Below are positions 1-11,003 of a DNA stretch of 64,000 bases, in pieces (within the stretch, counting starts at the first letter, position 1; each line of letters opens with the position of its first letter). The position numbers and the translations under genes were made by a program. This stretch comes from Erodium maritimum (taxonomy: Eukaryota > Streptophyta > Magnoliopsida > Geraniales > Geraniaceae): positions 3,539,001 through 3,603,000 of the forward strand of contig OY997596.1 of assembly GCA_963921825.1 (NCBI GenBank), read 5' to 3'. The notes under the pieces were generated by a model. The model made no database searches. It was not told the DNA's origin and was given only the letters and a program-made list of their open reading frames with translations.

Positions 1-1713
1 TTATTTATAGGGGGAAAGTTCAAATAGAAATAAATAGTGCTGCCAGCGACCACGCCACGTGTCGCCAGCGAGTGGCTCGCCAACGGTCGGCGCGCCTGTA
101 ATAACCACTCCCGGTCAACGCCAGTCAAACCTGCGAAAAATAGGAAAATTTATAATTTTTAAGACAGACACTTAATTGAACCTAGAATTGACCCCGAGGG
201 TCACACCGGACTTAAGTTGACCCCGATATCGACCAAGGTGAGTTCCGGGGGACTCAGGGCAACTTTCTGATCAGTTTGGGAAATGTTGACTTTTCGTTGA
301 AAAAGTCAACCGAGCGACGTTTTGGTCCATTCGAGGACCGTTTTGGATCCAAAAAGCTTAGCCGTCGTCACATCGGTCTTAGTTGAGCCGTTTCCTTGTA
401 GCCCGTGAAGTTTCGTAATTTCTTGGAAAAAGTGTCCATTTGGGTCCCGAGACGGACGAATTTCGCGAATCTGACTGAAAAATATCTAGAAGATATTTCC
501 CAAAAGGTGTGGGACCCATTTGCCACATGTCACACAAGTGGTGGTGTTAGGTTTTTGGGACAAAACAAAAGAAGACTACACGAGGGGTAGTTTGTAATTA
601 AGTGTTAGTTTTGGTTTTTAAAACAAAACAAAAGGGAAGTAAGACTTGAAGTCTCGGCCACACTTAGAAAAAAGGAGTTTTAGTGAGAGAAAGTAGATAG
701 AAGGAAGAGAGAAGAAGGAGAGAAAAGAGAAGGGAGTGTTTGGAGTTTGGTGATTTCCCGTCGATCAAACCGGTGGATCGTCTCAACGATAAAAGAATTG
801 AGCTCACATCGACATTCTCTACGGTGAGCACCTAACCGATTTTCATTTTTTTTAAGTTTAAAAGTTAGGGTTTGGGCTAAAACTAGTAGTTTTTGGATGT
901 GTTGAGGTGTGGGGTTCGTTAGGAACGTTTTGGGGCGAAAAGGAACATCTTTCGTTGTGGCCGTATGGGACCCACATGCTCGGGTATCGGGTTTTCGTGT
1001 TCGGGTGGTTTAGGACGATCCCCAAGTCATTAATCCACAACCGGATCGAAATTTGGAATTAAATTGTGAAAGTTGTAATTGACGGGTTTAGAAACTTTAA
1101 ACGCTAATTAAATGACTCGGAAGTCGGAATTCGATTCCGTCGAGTGCCTAGGAACCCTTGAATTATTCTAAGACCTTAGAAACGAAAACGGGAATTTTCG
1201 GAGCCCCGGAAGGGCGTTTCCAAAACCCGGGCAGATTCGCCATGTCGGGCGAATCGGGCTTTTCCGGGTCCAATATCGACAATGTCGAGTAATTGGGAAG
1301 TTTGGGAGTGATCGACATTGTCGGGGTTACTTTTGGGCGTCAAGTTTATTAAATTTCAGTTTATGTCTGCAAGTTTAAAAGTGCTTTAAATTGTGTTCTT
1401 TTAGATCGTGCCAGGAACAGAGGAAAGGGAAAGATAGGCGAGTGACCGAGATCACGCCGGAGCTTATTTGTGCGCTTTTGGAGAAAACATACGAGGTAGG
1501 GAAAAGTAGCCGGATCTCGGCCCTGACTAGGGAAAATTAACAGTAGAAATGCATGTGACACTTGGGTGTCGTGGGTTAAGTAAGTTTATCGAACAATAGA
1601 AAGGCAGGCGACACCGGGTGGTGTCGTATGATACGGGAACGTATTGAACATTAGAAATGCATGTGACACTTAGTAGTGTCGTAGGAGCAGTGAACTTATC
1701 GTTATTAGAATTA

Positions 1714-1915
1714 CTGGAGGCATATGACCATGTCCGGAGGTTGATTGTGAAACTGTTGATATTAGAACTGCTGCAGGCATATGACCATGCCCGGAGGTTG
1801 ATTGTGAGTCTGTTGATATTAGAACTGCTGGAGGCATATGACCATGCCCGGAGGTTGATTGTGAGTCTGTTGATATTAGAACTGCTGAAGGCATTTGTTA
1901 AGCCCGGAGGTTGAT
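1714..1915 (+). repeat. 57-bp tandem array inside solo LTR 1
   Basis: About three and a half copies of a 57-bp unit start at 1714, 1771, 1828 and 1885, each opening with CTGGAGGCATATGACCATG or a close variant. Because 57 is a multiple of three, a repetitive open frame is created by chance, and it is not a gene. Copies 2 and 3 of the LTR carry fewer units (near 12690 and 20540), so the array varies in number between copies. Confidence 0.9.
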
Positions 1916-1927
1916 TGTGTAATTTGT

Positions 1928-2450
1928 GTCTTGGGTGGCCATGATAGGCCGTATTACTGTTGTGTGTTGGGTGGCCATGAGAGCCCGTATTACTGTTGTG
2001 TCTTGGGAGGCCATGAGAGCCCGTGTCTTACTGTTGGTATGTCTTGGGTGGCCGTGAGTGCCCGTGGGGTTGAGAGCCCGTGTTTTACTGTTGGAGTCTT
2101 GGGTGGCCATGAGTGCCCGTGGGGTTGTTGAGCCTGTGAGTTACTGTTGGTGTGTCTTGGGTGGCCGTGAGTGCCCGTGGGGTTGTTGAGCCCGTGAGTT
2201 ACTGTTGGTGTGTCTTAGGAAGCCGTGAGTGCCAGTGGGGTTGTTGAGCCCGTGAGTTACTGTTGGTGTGTCTTGGGTGGCCGTGAGTGCCCGTGGGGTT
2301 GTTGAGCCCGTGAGTTACTGTTGGTGTGTCTTGGGAGGCCGTGAGTGCCCGTGGGGTTGTTGAGCCCGTGAGTTACTGTTGGTGTGTCTTGGGAGGCCGT
2401 GAGTGCCCGTGGGGTTGTTGAGTCCGTGTTTTACTGTTGGTGTCTTGGGT
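1928..2450 (+). repeat. 36-41 bp and 58-bp tandem arrays (GTCTTGGGTGGCC units) in solo LTR 1
   Basis: Units beginning GTCTTGGGTGGCC repeat at about 36-41 bp spacing from 1928. They pass into a regular 58-bp array with starts at 2154, 2212, 2270, 2328 and 2386, whose core is GTGAGTGCCCGTGGGG. The same two unit types occur at 12838-13310 in copy 2 and 20592-20930 in copy 3, with different copy numbers and with the short type expanded in copy 3. Confidence 0.9.
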
Positions 2451-3373
2451 GGCCATGAGTGCCTGTGGAGTGTTGAACCTGTGTTGTTGCTGTTTGTTGA
2501 ACTTTGCTTGTGATTGTGATTGTGGTTACCTGAGGTTGGAAACCCGACTTTGTGTCGGGGAAGTTGTGTGGTGTGGCTAGCCTCCCGACTGGGATCGGGG
2601 GAAGCGGAGAGGTTGTGGGCTAGCCCCCCGACTGGGATCGGGGGAAGGATTGCGAGGTTGGTGGTGTGGCTAGTCACCCGAATGGGATCGGGGGTAGGGG
2701 AGAGGTTGTGGACTAGCCTCCTGGCTGTGTGTCGGGAGAAGTTTCATGGTTCGCGCGGGTGTGGCTGGTCACCCGACTGAGATCGGGGGTAGGGGAGGGG
2801 TTGTGCGCCAGCCTTCCGACTGAGATCGGGAGAAGTAGCGCAACAGGTCGACCGCCTGACCTGACTGGGATCGGTAAAGGGCGAGAGAGAGATGGGTTAC
2901 TGAGTAGCTCGTGTGCGATCCTTTGTGATCTTGTTTGGTGTGCGATCCTTTGTGATCTTGGGTGTTGCGTGGTTGTCTGTCGTGTCATTGGAGGAGGTCG
3001 TCAATCGTTGTGTCAGGTCTACATTACGTGTCCGAGTGTTGAGTCGGTTGAGGAAAGTAACAGAGTGTTGGGACCTACCTTTAAGTTGTAAATGATTATT
3101 TTTGATGAACAAATGGTGATGGTAAAGTGATTTATGTAAAAGGTTCCAAAATGTTTTATTGTTCTAAACGTTCGCGTCCTGAGTTCGGTTTACTGAAATT
3201 GGGGCGTGACAGCGCCGCCCGAGGCTGACCCAGTCAAACTCGCCAGCGAGATCTGTCGGCGAGATCGCCAACGTCTCTCTATCTCGCTGGCGCCCTTCTC
3301 GCCAGCTCCCCGCCTCCTCCTTGCCGACGACTTCTCCTCGCCAGTGCCATCTCTCCCACGACTGTGGGTGCTC

Positions 3374-3448
3374 TAAGTGTTCAAACCTTTGTATAAATAG
3401 TGCACTGTGATTCAATAATAGCACAACACTTTTTATTCACTTCCTACA
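3374..3448 (+). repeat. Residual left LTR of copia A
   Basis: About 75 bp match the right LTR at 14790-14860 closely, sharing GTGTTCAAACCTTTGTATAA and the run to TTTTTATTCACTT. The rest of the left LTR is displaced by the Harbinger-type element. A primer-binding-like TGGTAACAGCC follows directly, which fixes the LTR 3' end near 3448. Confidence 0.8.
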
Positions 3449-5292
3449 TGGTAACAGCCTAACATGCGGTCTTTTCTTCTCTTTGTTTGTCACCACCACG
3501 AAACAATCATCACCTTCCATCATGGCTACTGCAGAGAACACAACAATCATTCCTAACCCACATGGCTCCAACCATCCTTTTACATACTTGATCCTTACCA
3601 ACGTCATCAAGCTAACTCCTTCTAATTATATTACTTGGAAGTTGCAGGTTCAAGCCATCTTTGAAGGTCATGATCTCTACAAATTTTTGGACGGCACACA
3701 TCTGATGCCCGATGTCGTTATGCTCTCTGTTGCCACTCCTCCGCAAGAGACACCAAATCCAGCCTTCATCTCTTGGAAACGGCAAGATTGACTTATTTAT
3801 GATGCTCTTCTCAGCACCTTGTCTTCTCCCGTTGCATCGCTGGTCAAACAGTCGAAGTTCTCCCATGAACTTTGGAGTTTTTTACAAAACACATATGCTC
3901 GGGCTTCCCACGGGCATATCAAACAACTGAAGGACAAGATCTGGTCTACTATAAAAGGATCCTCATCGATCTTCGACTATATGAACTCTATCAAAGCTAC
4001 ACCGGATCTCCTTGCCTCCATTGGCTCTCCGATCAACCTTGAAGACCTAACAGATTATATTTTGCAGGGTCTTAATGAAACTTATCGTCCTGTAGTGGAC
4101 GGGATAAATGCAAGACATACACCTATCTCATTTGATTAATTACATAAGAAGCTAATTAATCGCGAGCTTTGTAACAAGCTAGAACAATCGACAATCTCGG
4201 CCCCAATGACAACGTTGGTGGCTCATTCCAAATTCAACGTGCATCGCCAACGTCACTAAGGTTCTCATTCTTGGTCTCCATGCCACCACCCACCCGCTGC
4301 CCGTCATACTTCCCCTACCCCTTCCCTTGGCAAACCATTCAAAGGTCGACGCCAATAGTGTGAAATTCAAGGTCATGTGCTCACTCATTGTCCAACCTTT
4401 AAAGCTCAACACCCCACACTACAATTACCTACCTCTACCCGATTTCCTACATCATCTCAAGCTGCTCCTTAGGTTCACTCTCTTAACACTACCAATAGAG
4501 ACTCACCATGACTTGTTGATAGTGGAGCGTCTCATCATGTGACTCAAGACCTTGATAATATTGCTTTAGATCAACCATATGGTGGTCCGGATGCTTTGTT
4601 TTTAGGCGATGGTAAAGGTTTGGACATCACTCATACTGGATCTTTTAAGCTTTTTAACTTTCCTCTTTCAAATGTCCTTTGTGTTCCTTCCATGTCTAAA
4701 AATATTATCTATGTTTCCAAGTTTACCAAATAACATAATGATTCCATTGAATTCTTACATGATCATTTTCTTGCGAAGGACGTTCACACGGGGACACCAA
4801 TGCTTAAAGGACCTTGTGTGGATGGCGTTTACGTATGGCCTTCATCGTCTCCTTCTAACTTCCATCTTCAACTTTCAGACTCTTCCGTTTGGCATCATAA
4901 ACTTGGACACCCGTCTTCTCAAATATTTAAGTATATGCAACAAAAGTTTCATTTGGGTTCTTCACATTATCATCAATCTGCATGTACCTCTTGTCAAATA
5001 AACAAAAGTCACAAGTTATCATTTCATACATCTTCGATCACGTCCTCACATCCATTGGAGGTTATATTTTCTTATGTTTGGACCCAATCCTGAACCTATG
5101 AGTTTGGTGGCCTTAGGCAAAAATGTAAAATTGGGCCTTTTGATATTAAAAAAGGAGACGGTATTCAGAAAATTTATTAATGTAACAAACAAATACACTT
5201 AAACGGATGAGACATAAAACCCTACTCCGACAATTATCTAAGTACATATAATTTTTAATAATCAAAATATATCTCAGAACAAAATTTACATC

Positions 5293-7564
5293 TCAATATA
5301 CAACTAAAACTTCCCTTTTCTCCTTGTCCAAAGCTTGATGCATGCCGTTCCTTTGTGTAGATTTCCTGGTCATTCCTGTCATCAACAACACTCTCCTTGC
5401 TTTCATAGATGCAAAATCTTTGATAAAAGAGTCAAGATTAATTTCATATAACAGATTGCTTTCAATAGACAAAAGGGTCAAACCGTTCAACCTTTGTTGA
5501 GACATTGTTGATCTTAAATAATTTTTAAAAAACTTTAATTTTGGAAAAACTTCTCTCTGCTAATGCAACTGTTACAGGAATTGTTAACTTAACTCTATAT
5601 GCAATATAACTATTCGGAAAAGAATTCATTTTTTTAATATAATTAAGTATATCAATCGGGGTACTACTTTATAAATGCACACTTTCTCGTAGAAATCTCA
5701 ACTCAAAAAATAAATCGACTCCATCAACATCTGAACAATCATTATGTTTCAAAGCATTTTCAAGATTCAAACATCTTTCTTTTAAACAAACATCATCTAA
5801 TGACTTCAATTTTTTAAAAGTAAATAAAAACACAAATATATTTTTGTACATGTTAAGTTGATCAAATCTACTTGTAAGTTATGAAAGGGCTTGATCTACT
5901 ATATATAAGAAGAAATCAGTTCCAAAAGATTCTTGGGGGGTCTTTCTGGTTTCATTACCAACATTTTCATCAAAACGTTTATTTCTACAAACTAAACGTT
6001 TCTCACGAAATGTAGGTTCTATATCCATGTCTATAGCTAGTTGTTTAGCATACATCATGGCATCATCAAACCATATCCCCTATATTTTTCAAAATAACCG
6101 ATAAGACTAACCAATTGATCTATAGCATCATCAATACAAATATTGACTGATTGTAAATTTTTGCTAACTAAATTAATAGAAGACAACACATCATACCAAA
6201 TAACCAATCCAAGTAAAAACTCAAAATTTTCAAGCTCATAAGTTGCTAAACATTCTGCCTCACTTTTAATTTTTGGATCTTTACTAGAAATAGATTATTG
6301 AAACAATGCACTTCTTACCTTAGAAGTTTGAAATCTTACCGCTTTGATGCTTTCGATACGACTTTCCCATCGTGTTTGGGATAAGGGCTTCAAAGTCAAA
6401 CTTGAAACATTATTGGTTAGAATTTTCCATCTTTTTGTGGACGAGGAAAATAAAGTACACAAGCGTTGCAACACTCCAAAAAGGATACAGCTTTGGTACA
6501 AGAATTAGCCATGTCACATATAACAAAATTCAAACTATGACAACCACAAGGAGTATAAAAGGCTTTAGGATTAATATCCAAAATTCTTTTTTGCACCCCA
6601 CGATGTTTTCCCTTCATATTTGACCCATTGTCATACCCTTGTCCCCTTAAATCATTTATATCTAGTCCTATAGCCTTTATTTCACCCACAATAAAGTCAA
6701 AAAACCCTTCACCAGATGTATCATCTACTTCCAAGAATCCTAAAAAGTATTCGACTACACTAACAGTACTTGATGACATATCCAAACATCTCACAACAAT
6801 AGACATTTGTTCTCTATGACTAATATCAGGGGTACAATCAAGTACGATAGAAAAATATTTGGCATCCACAACGATTTTCATTATTTTTGTTCTAATTTCA
6901 CATGCCAATAAATTGATAAGCTTGTTTTGTATTTTGTGCCAAGGTAATGATTATGAATCTCATTATTTTCTATTCTTCGAATATGTTCTTGCATAATGAG
7001 ATCGAATTCAGCAATCATCTCAATCAAACTTAAAAAATTATCATTGCTTTTTGGTAAAAATTTTCATTTGATCCGCGAAAAGCTAAATTATTTTTACCAA
7101 GAGTTTTAACTACAACAATGATTCTTATTAATGTTCTTTATTTTTATTTATTCGATCTTGAATATTTTTATCAATTGTCCTATTTTTTGTTAATCTCATT
7201 TCTAATTCAATCCATGCACCCATATTAACTATATGTTCATTACTTATTTCATGCCTCTTAAGTGTAGTTACAATCTCTAAAATTACTACTTACCTCTACC
7301 CATTGACTCGGGTCATGCACATTTTATAGGCACTAAATCAACTAATTCTTCACCTTGGGTCTCTTGGTTAACTAAAACTTCATCCTCATTATTAATTTCG
7401 GGATCATCAAGATGCAAGGGAGCATTAGAACAATCACCAATACTTTCTAGACTTTTTTTTGTTATGAACTTATCTAAAGCCCCCTTTTGCGAACTTATTA
7501 AAGCATCAATTTCCCTTTTTCTTTTCAATTTTGCAAAACCAGATTCATGCTTTCTACTTGACAT
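5293..7564 (-). pseudogene. hAT transposase (TTF-type/ZMYM1-like), decayed
   Basis: The frame begins near 7564 on the minus strand with MSSRKHESGFAKLKRKREI, continues as the DUF4371-like core at 6417-6908 ([19 protein letters not shown], then [18 protein letters not shown] and PCGCHSLN), then TRWESRIESIKAVRF near 6340, and ends with a dimerisation-like tail (SQQRLNGLTLLSIE) near 5500. Pieces lie in different frames with stops and gaps between them: the zinc-finger segment between 6908 and 7313 is not readable in one frame, and 5505-6295 is degraded. The proteins of this branch bind the element ends and catalyse excision and insertion; this copy cannot encode a working one. Confidence 0.8.
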
Positions 7565-7747
7565 TTTGAAATAAAAGTTTAGAACAATAGAACCTGGAAT
7601 CAAGAAATAAAAAGTGTTTCTAAAACTCTTGCTTAAACCTGCAACAAAGAAAATATACAAATTAAGAACTTTAAATGTTGTGAGCCTAAATAAAAAATTA
7701 AGAAACGGTGAACCTAACAAAGTAACAAATAGAAAATGTTGGCACAT

Positions 7748-8806
7748 ATTTTAAAAGTCAAAACAATAAAAACAGTGAACAAAAAAATATTCAAATCAAG
7801 AATTTTATTTAATAAATTATAAGTCTACCTAAATGATTATTGCATATTAACAGTGCATATTATCAATGATCCTAACTGCCTAACTAATATATCAATCATT
7901 TAAAACATAATAATAGAAATAAAATATTAACATTTAACAGTAAATAGGAATAGTGCATATGCCACATGAAATATGCATATATTAGCAACGCTAAAATTTA
8001 GAACATAGAAGGATACAAAAATTCCTCTTTTGCCTAAAATTGGTTTCATAGCAATTTTTATTCCTAAAAAAATAAGAAAACATACCCAAAAACATAAATT
8101 GAACATATACTGTGTATGAAAAAATAATTTTGAGATCTGAACACAAAAAGTTGAACACAAAATTGCACATGGATTGCACGATTGAACACAAAAAATAATA
8201 ACCAAATTGAACACGAAATAATAAGAGAATAGAAATCCTAACCTTATATTGCACGATTTGTAGGCCTTTTGTTCGTTTAAGTGCTCCACCAACAAAAAGG
8301 ACCGAAATGGTAGAGAAGAATAAGAAAATTTTGAGATTTGATTGTAGACAATAAATACACTGAGAATAAAGAGCACGGGAGCAGGAGATTGATGTTGAAG
8401 AGCAACGAAGAAGAAGGAAAGGATTAAGCAGCAGATTGTTGGTGAATTGAAACCCAAACCTAAACTGGTATTTATAAGCCTTTGACATGTTGATTTGGAA
8501 GAGAAAGAGACCTCCATAATTGCCTAGATTTGAATGAGATGGGGAAGAGCAAACAATTTGAGTTGGGAAGACAAAAAAGCCTCTTGAAAAATCAAACGTC
8601 GTTGCAGCTACCTTGTTGAGAGAGAGACATAAATTAATTTGGAAGAGGAAAAGTATGATTATCGGTAGAGATAAAACTAAAGCTAATAGACTAATATAAG
8701 AAACAAAAAATTGGGCTCTAAGACCCGTTTTTTCCATAATTGTGGCCTTCATAATTGGGAGGCCTTAGGCCTGGGTCTAACTCGCCAAGAGGGCGGGCCG
8801 GGCTTG
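7748..8806 (-). other. 5' region of the hAT element, no gene
   Basis: This is AT-rich DNA between the transposase start and the right terminus. Open frames on the minus strand (to about 250 codons) are phenylalanine- and leucine-rich, look like chance products of T-rich DNA, and show no recognisable domain. They probably represent the transposon leader. Confidence 0.6.
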
Positions 8807-11003
8807 TTTGGACCTCACCAATTCTTTCTTATAATGGTCTTAAATATTATTGCATATTTGTTGATCATTTCACCAGATACATTTGGTTTTATCCTTTTAA
8901 GAGAAAGTCTGACACTCGCTTTGTTTTCATTAAGTTCAAGGCGTTGGTTGAAAATTTCTTTCATCACAAGATTAAAATTTTCTTTTCGGATAATGGCGGT
9001 GAACTTGATGCTCTCAACACCTTATTCAGTGAAAATGGTGTAAGTCACTTCACCTCCCCACCTCATACACCGGAGCATAATGGATTGTCTGAAAGACGTC
9101 ATCGTCATATCGTTGAAACTGGGCTATCTATGCTCACTCACTCTGGTATACCCGCTGACCATTAGCCTCTTGCCTTTACCACAGCGGTTTACCTCATCAA
9201 TCGTCTCCCCACCTCGATTCTTCACTTTGATTCACCATATTCGAAACTTACTCAAGAATCTCCTAATTATAAAAAGCTTAAGAGTTTTGGGCGTTTGTGT
9301 TTTCCTTGGCTTCGACCATATGCTAACAATAAACTTGCTCCGAGATTTACTTTATGTGTGTTTGTAGGGTACTCTACCACTCAAAGTTCTTATCAATGTC
9401 TTGATCCCAAGACGAGACGAATTTACACACCGCGACATGTTCAGTTTCTTGAGGACAAATTCCCATGTTGTGATCTTACCTCAATTGCAGATGAGTCTCA
9501 CTCCATTACACCAGAGGAGTGGACTTGTTTGCAACAGTCAATTTCTACTACAGAACCTATACATACACCTTCTTCTACTACACCACCTCCAAACCCCACA
9601 ACCCCATCACCACCGCCACACCACACGGTCCCACCCCCTAATTCATACCACACCACCACAGATCATGTCTACTCACCTTGTACACTTTTAAAACCACTTG
9701 ATCCTTCATCCTCCAACGTGGGACCACCAACAACAACCATAACTCCAACAAACCATTCACCCGTACCTAACTCAATCCCACATATTCTTTCACCACTTGA
9801 CCGTCTTAATCATAATCGACCTGATCCTGTTACTCGTCTTCAACATGGTATTACTAAAAAAATTACAAAACTTAATCTCCTTACCCGAGTAACCACTGAT
9901 GTTGAACCAAAGTCCTTTACCCAAGCTTAAAAGCTACTTGAGTGGCGTGTTGCTGTGCAACAAGAGTTTGAGGCTCTACATCGCAATGACACTTGGACTC
10001 TAGTCCCGGCTTCCTCATCTCAGAATGTTGAGGGATGTAGATAGGTTTTTCGTGTCAAGAGAAATCCAGATGGCTCTGTTGATCGCTATAAAGTGTGGTT
10101 AGTTGCTAAGGGATATCATCAACGTCCAGGTTGGGATTTTACTGAGACATTCAGCCCTGTTGTCAAGCCAGTTCAGTACGTCTTATTATCACGTTAGTTG
10201 TGCATAACGGTTGGCCAATGAAGCAACTCGATGTTAATAATGCATTCCTCCAAGGAAATTTATTAGACGAGGTCTACATGTCTCAACCACTGAGATTCGT
10301 TGATAACTTGAATCCACTTCATGTCTCCAAGCTTTAAAAAGTGATATACGAACTCAAGCAAGCACCTCGTGCGTGGTACAATGAACTCCGAAGCTACCTA
10401 CTTCAACTGGGTTTTGTTAATTCAGTATCTGATGCATCCCTTTTTATCTATCGTCATAACCTAACAACCATTTTTGTGTTAGTATATGTCGATGATATTA
10501 TCATTACAGGGACTACTACATCGGTTGTTGATAGCCTCATTACCTTGCTAGCTCGTCGGTTCTCTTTGAAAGACCTTGGGCAATTGAACTAATTTCTTGA
10601 GTTCGAGGTGCTTCGTTCATCTACCCGTGTGTTCTTGTGCCAACGCAAATACATTTTGGATCTTCTTTCCAAGGCAAGAATGAGTGATTCCAAATCTGTC
10701 TCCACTCCGATGTCTGCTTCGTGTTCTTTGCTACGTGATGGTGGTGAATCACATTCATCCCCCGGTGAGTACCGAGTATTAGTAGGGAGTCTTCAATATC
10801 TTAGTCTAACTCGGCCTAACGTAGCATTCAGTGTGAATAAGCTCTCTCAATTTATGCACACTCCAACAACTGAGCACTGGCAAGCACTGAAATGGATTCT
10901 TCGTTACATGTCTGGTATTATTCATCATGGGTTACATATATCTGCATCAACTCCATTTTCTCTGTATGTTTTTTCTGATGTGGATTGGGCTAGCGACAAA
11001 AAC

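Larger units (their letters stand above)
97..3211 (+). mobile_element. Solo LTR copy 1 of a long-LTR retrotransposon (probably Ty3/gypsy)
   Basis: A 3115-bp unit begins TGTAATAACC, ends GGGGCGTGACA and is flanked by the 5-bp direct repeat GCGCC (92-96 and 3212-3216), as expected for integrase-mediated insertion. Two further copies at 11004 and 18957 share the same ends and internal order. No gag, pol, primer-binding site or second LTR lies inside, so the best reading is a solo LTR left by recombination between the two LTRs. TGTAA...TGACA termini with multi-kilobase LTRs are known from some plant chromoviruses, but the family is inferred. The unit carries several tandem arrays (1714-2440) and a degenerate array of GACTGGGATCGGGGG-like units near 2570-2860. 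Confidence 0.8.
1..3373. mobile_element. PIF/Harbinger-type element, left end outside window, split by solo LTR 1
   Basis: Bases 1-96 and 3212-3373 form one GC-rich tract full of CGCCAGCGAG-like motifs. It ends in GTGGGTGCTC followed by TAA at 3374-3376. The same terminus (GTAGGTGCTC then TAA) closes the Harbinger element at 39298, and PIF/Harbinger elements duplicate a TAA/TTA target. The empty site survives in the other LTR of copia A (CCGTTAAGTGTTC near 14787), so this element inserted into the left LTR of copia A. No transposase is seen in the visible part, so it is probably non-autonomous. Its left end and true length lie outside the window. Confidence 0.6.
5085..8806 (-). mobile_element. 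hAT transposon, degenerate, inserted in copia A
   Basis: A 3722-bp insertion splits the copia integrase and is bounded by a perfect 8-bp duplication TTTGGACC (5077-5084 and 8807-8814), the size hAT elements make. Its ends are imperfectly inverted: CAATCCTGAACC at the left and, read inward on the other strand, CAAGCCCGGCCC at the right. The minus strand carries a hAT transposase with similarity to the TTF-type/ZMYM1-like branch. The copia frame can be followed directly across the excised site (…YVWT then SPILS…). Confidence 0.88.

Noticed and set aside
1657-1914. 85-codon repetitive frame (LLELLEAYDHARRLIV repeats)
   Set aside because: It arises from a 57-bp tandem repeat inside a solo LTR, and the opposite strand is open as well. 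No start context or conserved domain.
2315-3112. Several overlapping frames of 60-120 codons on both strands in solo LTR 1
   Set aside because: They lie in tandem-repeat DNA, appear on both strands at once, and change with unit number between LTR copies.
97-3211. Possibility that the 3.1-kb unit is a complete short-LTR non-coding element rather than a solo LTR
   Set aside because: The first 50 bases do not recur near its 3' end in any of the three copies, and no primer site or purine tract is placed inside.
7927-8752. Minus-strand frames of 196 and 253 codons rich in Phe, Leu and Ser
   Set aside because: They sit in the leader of the hAT element and look like translation of T-rich DNA; no membrane-protein family is recognised.
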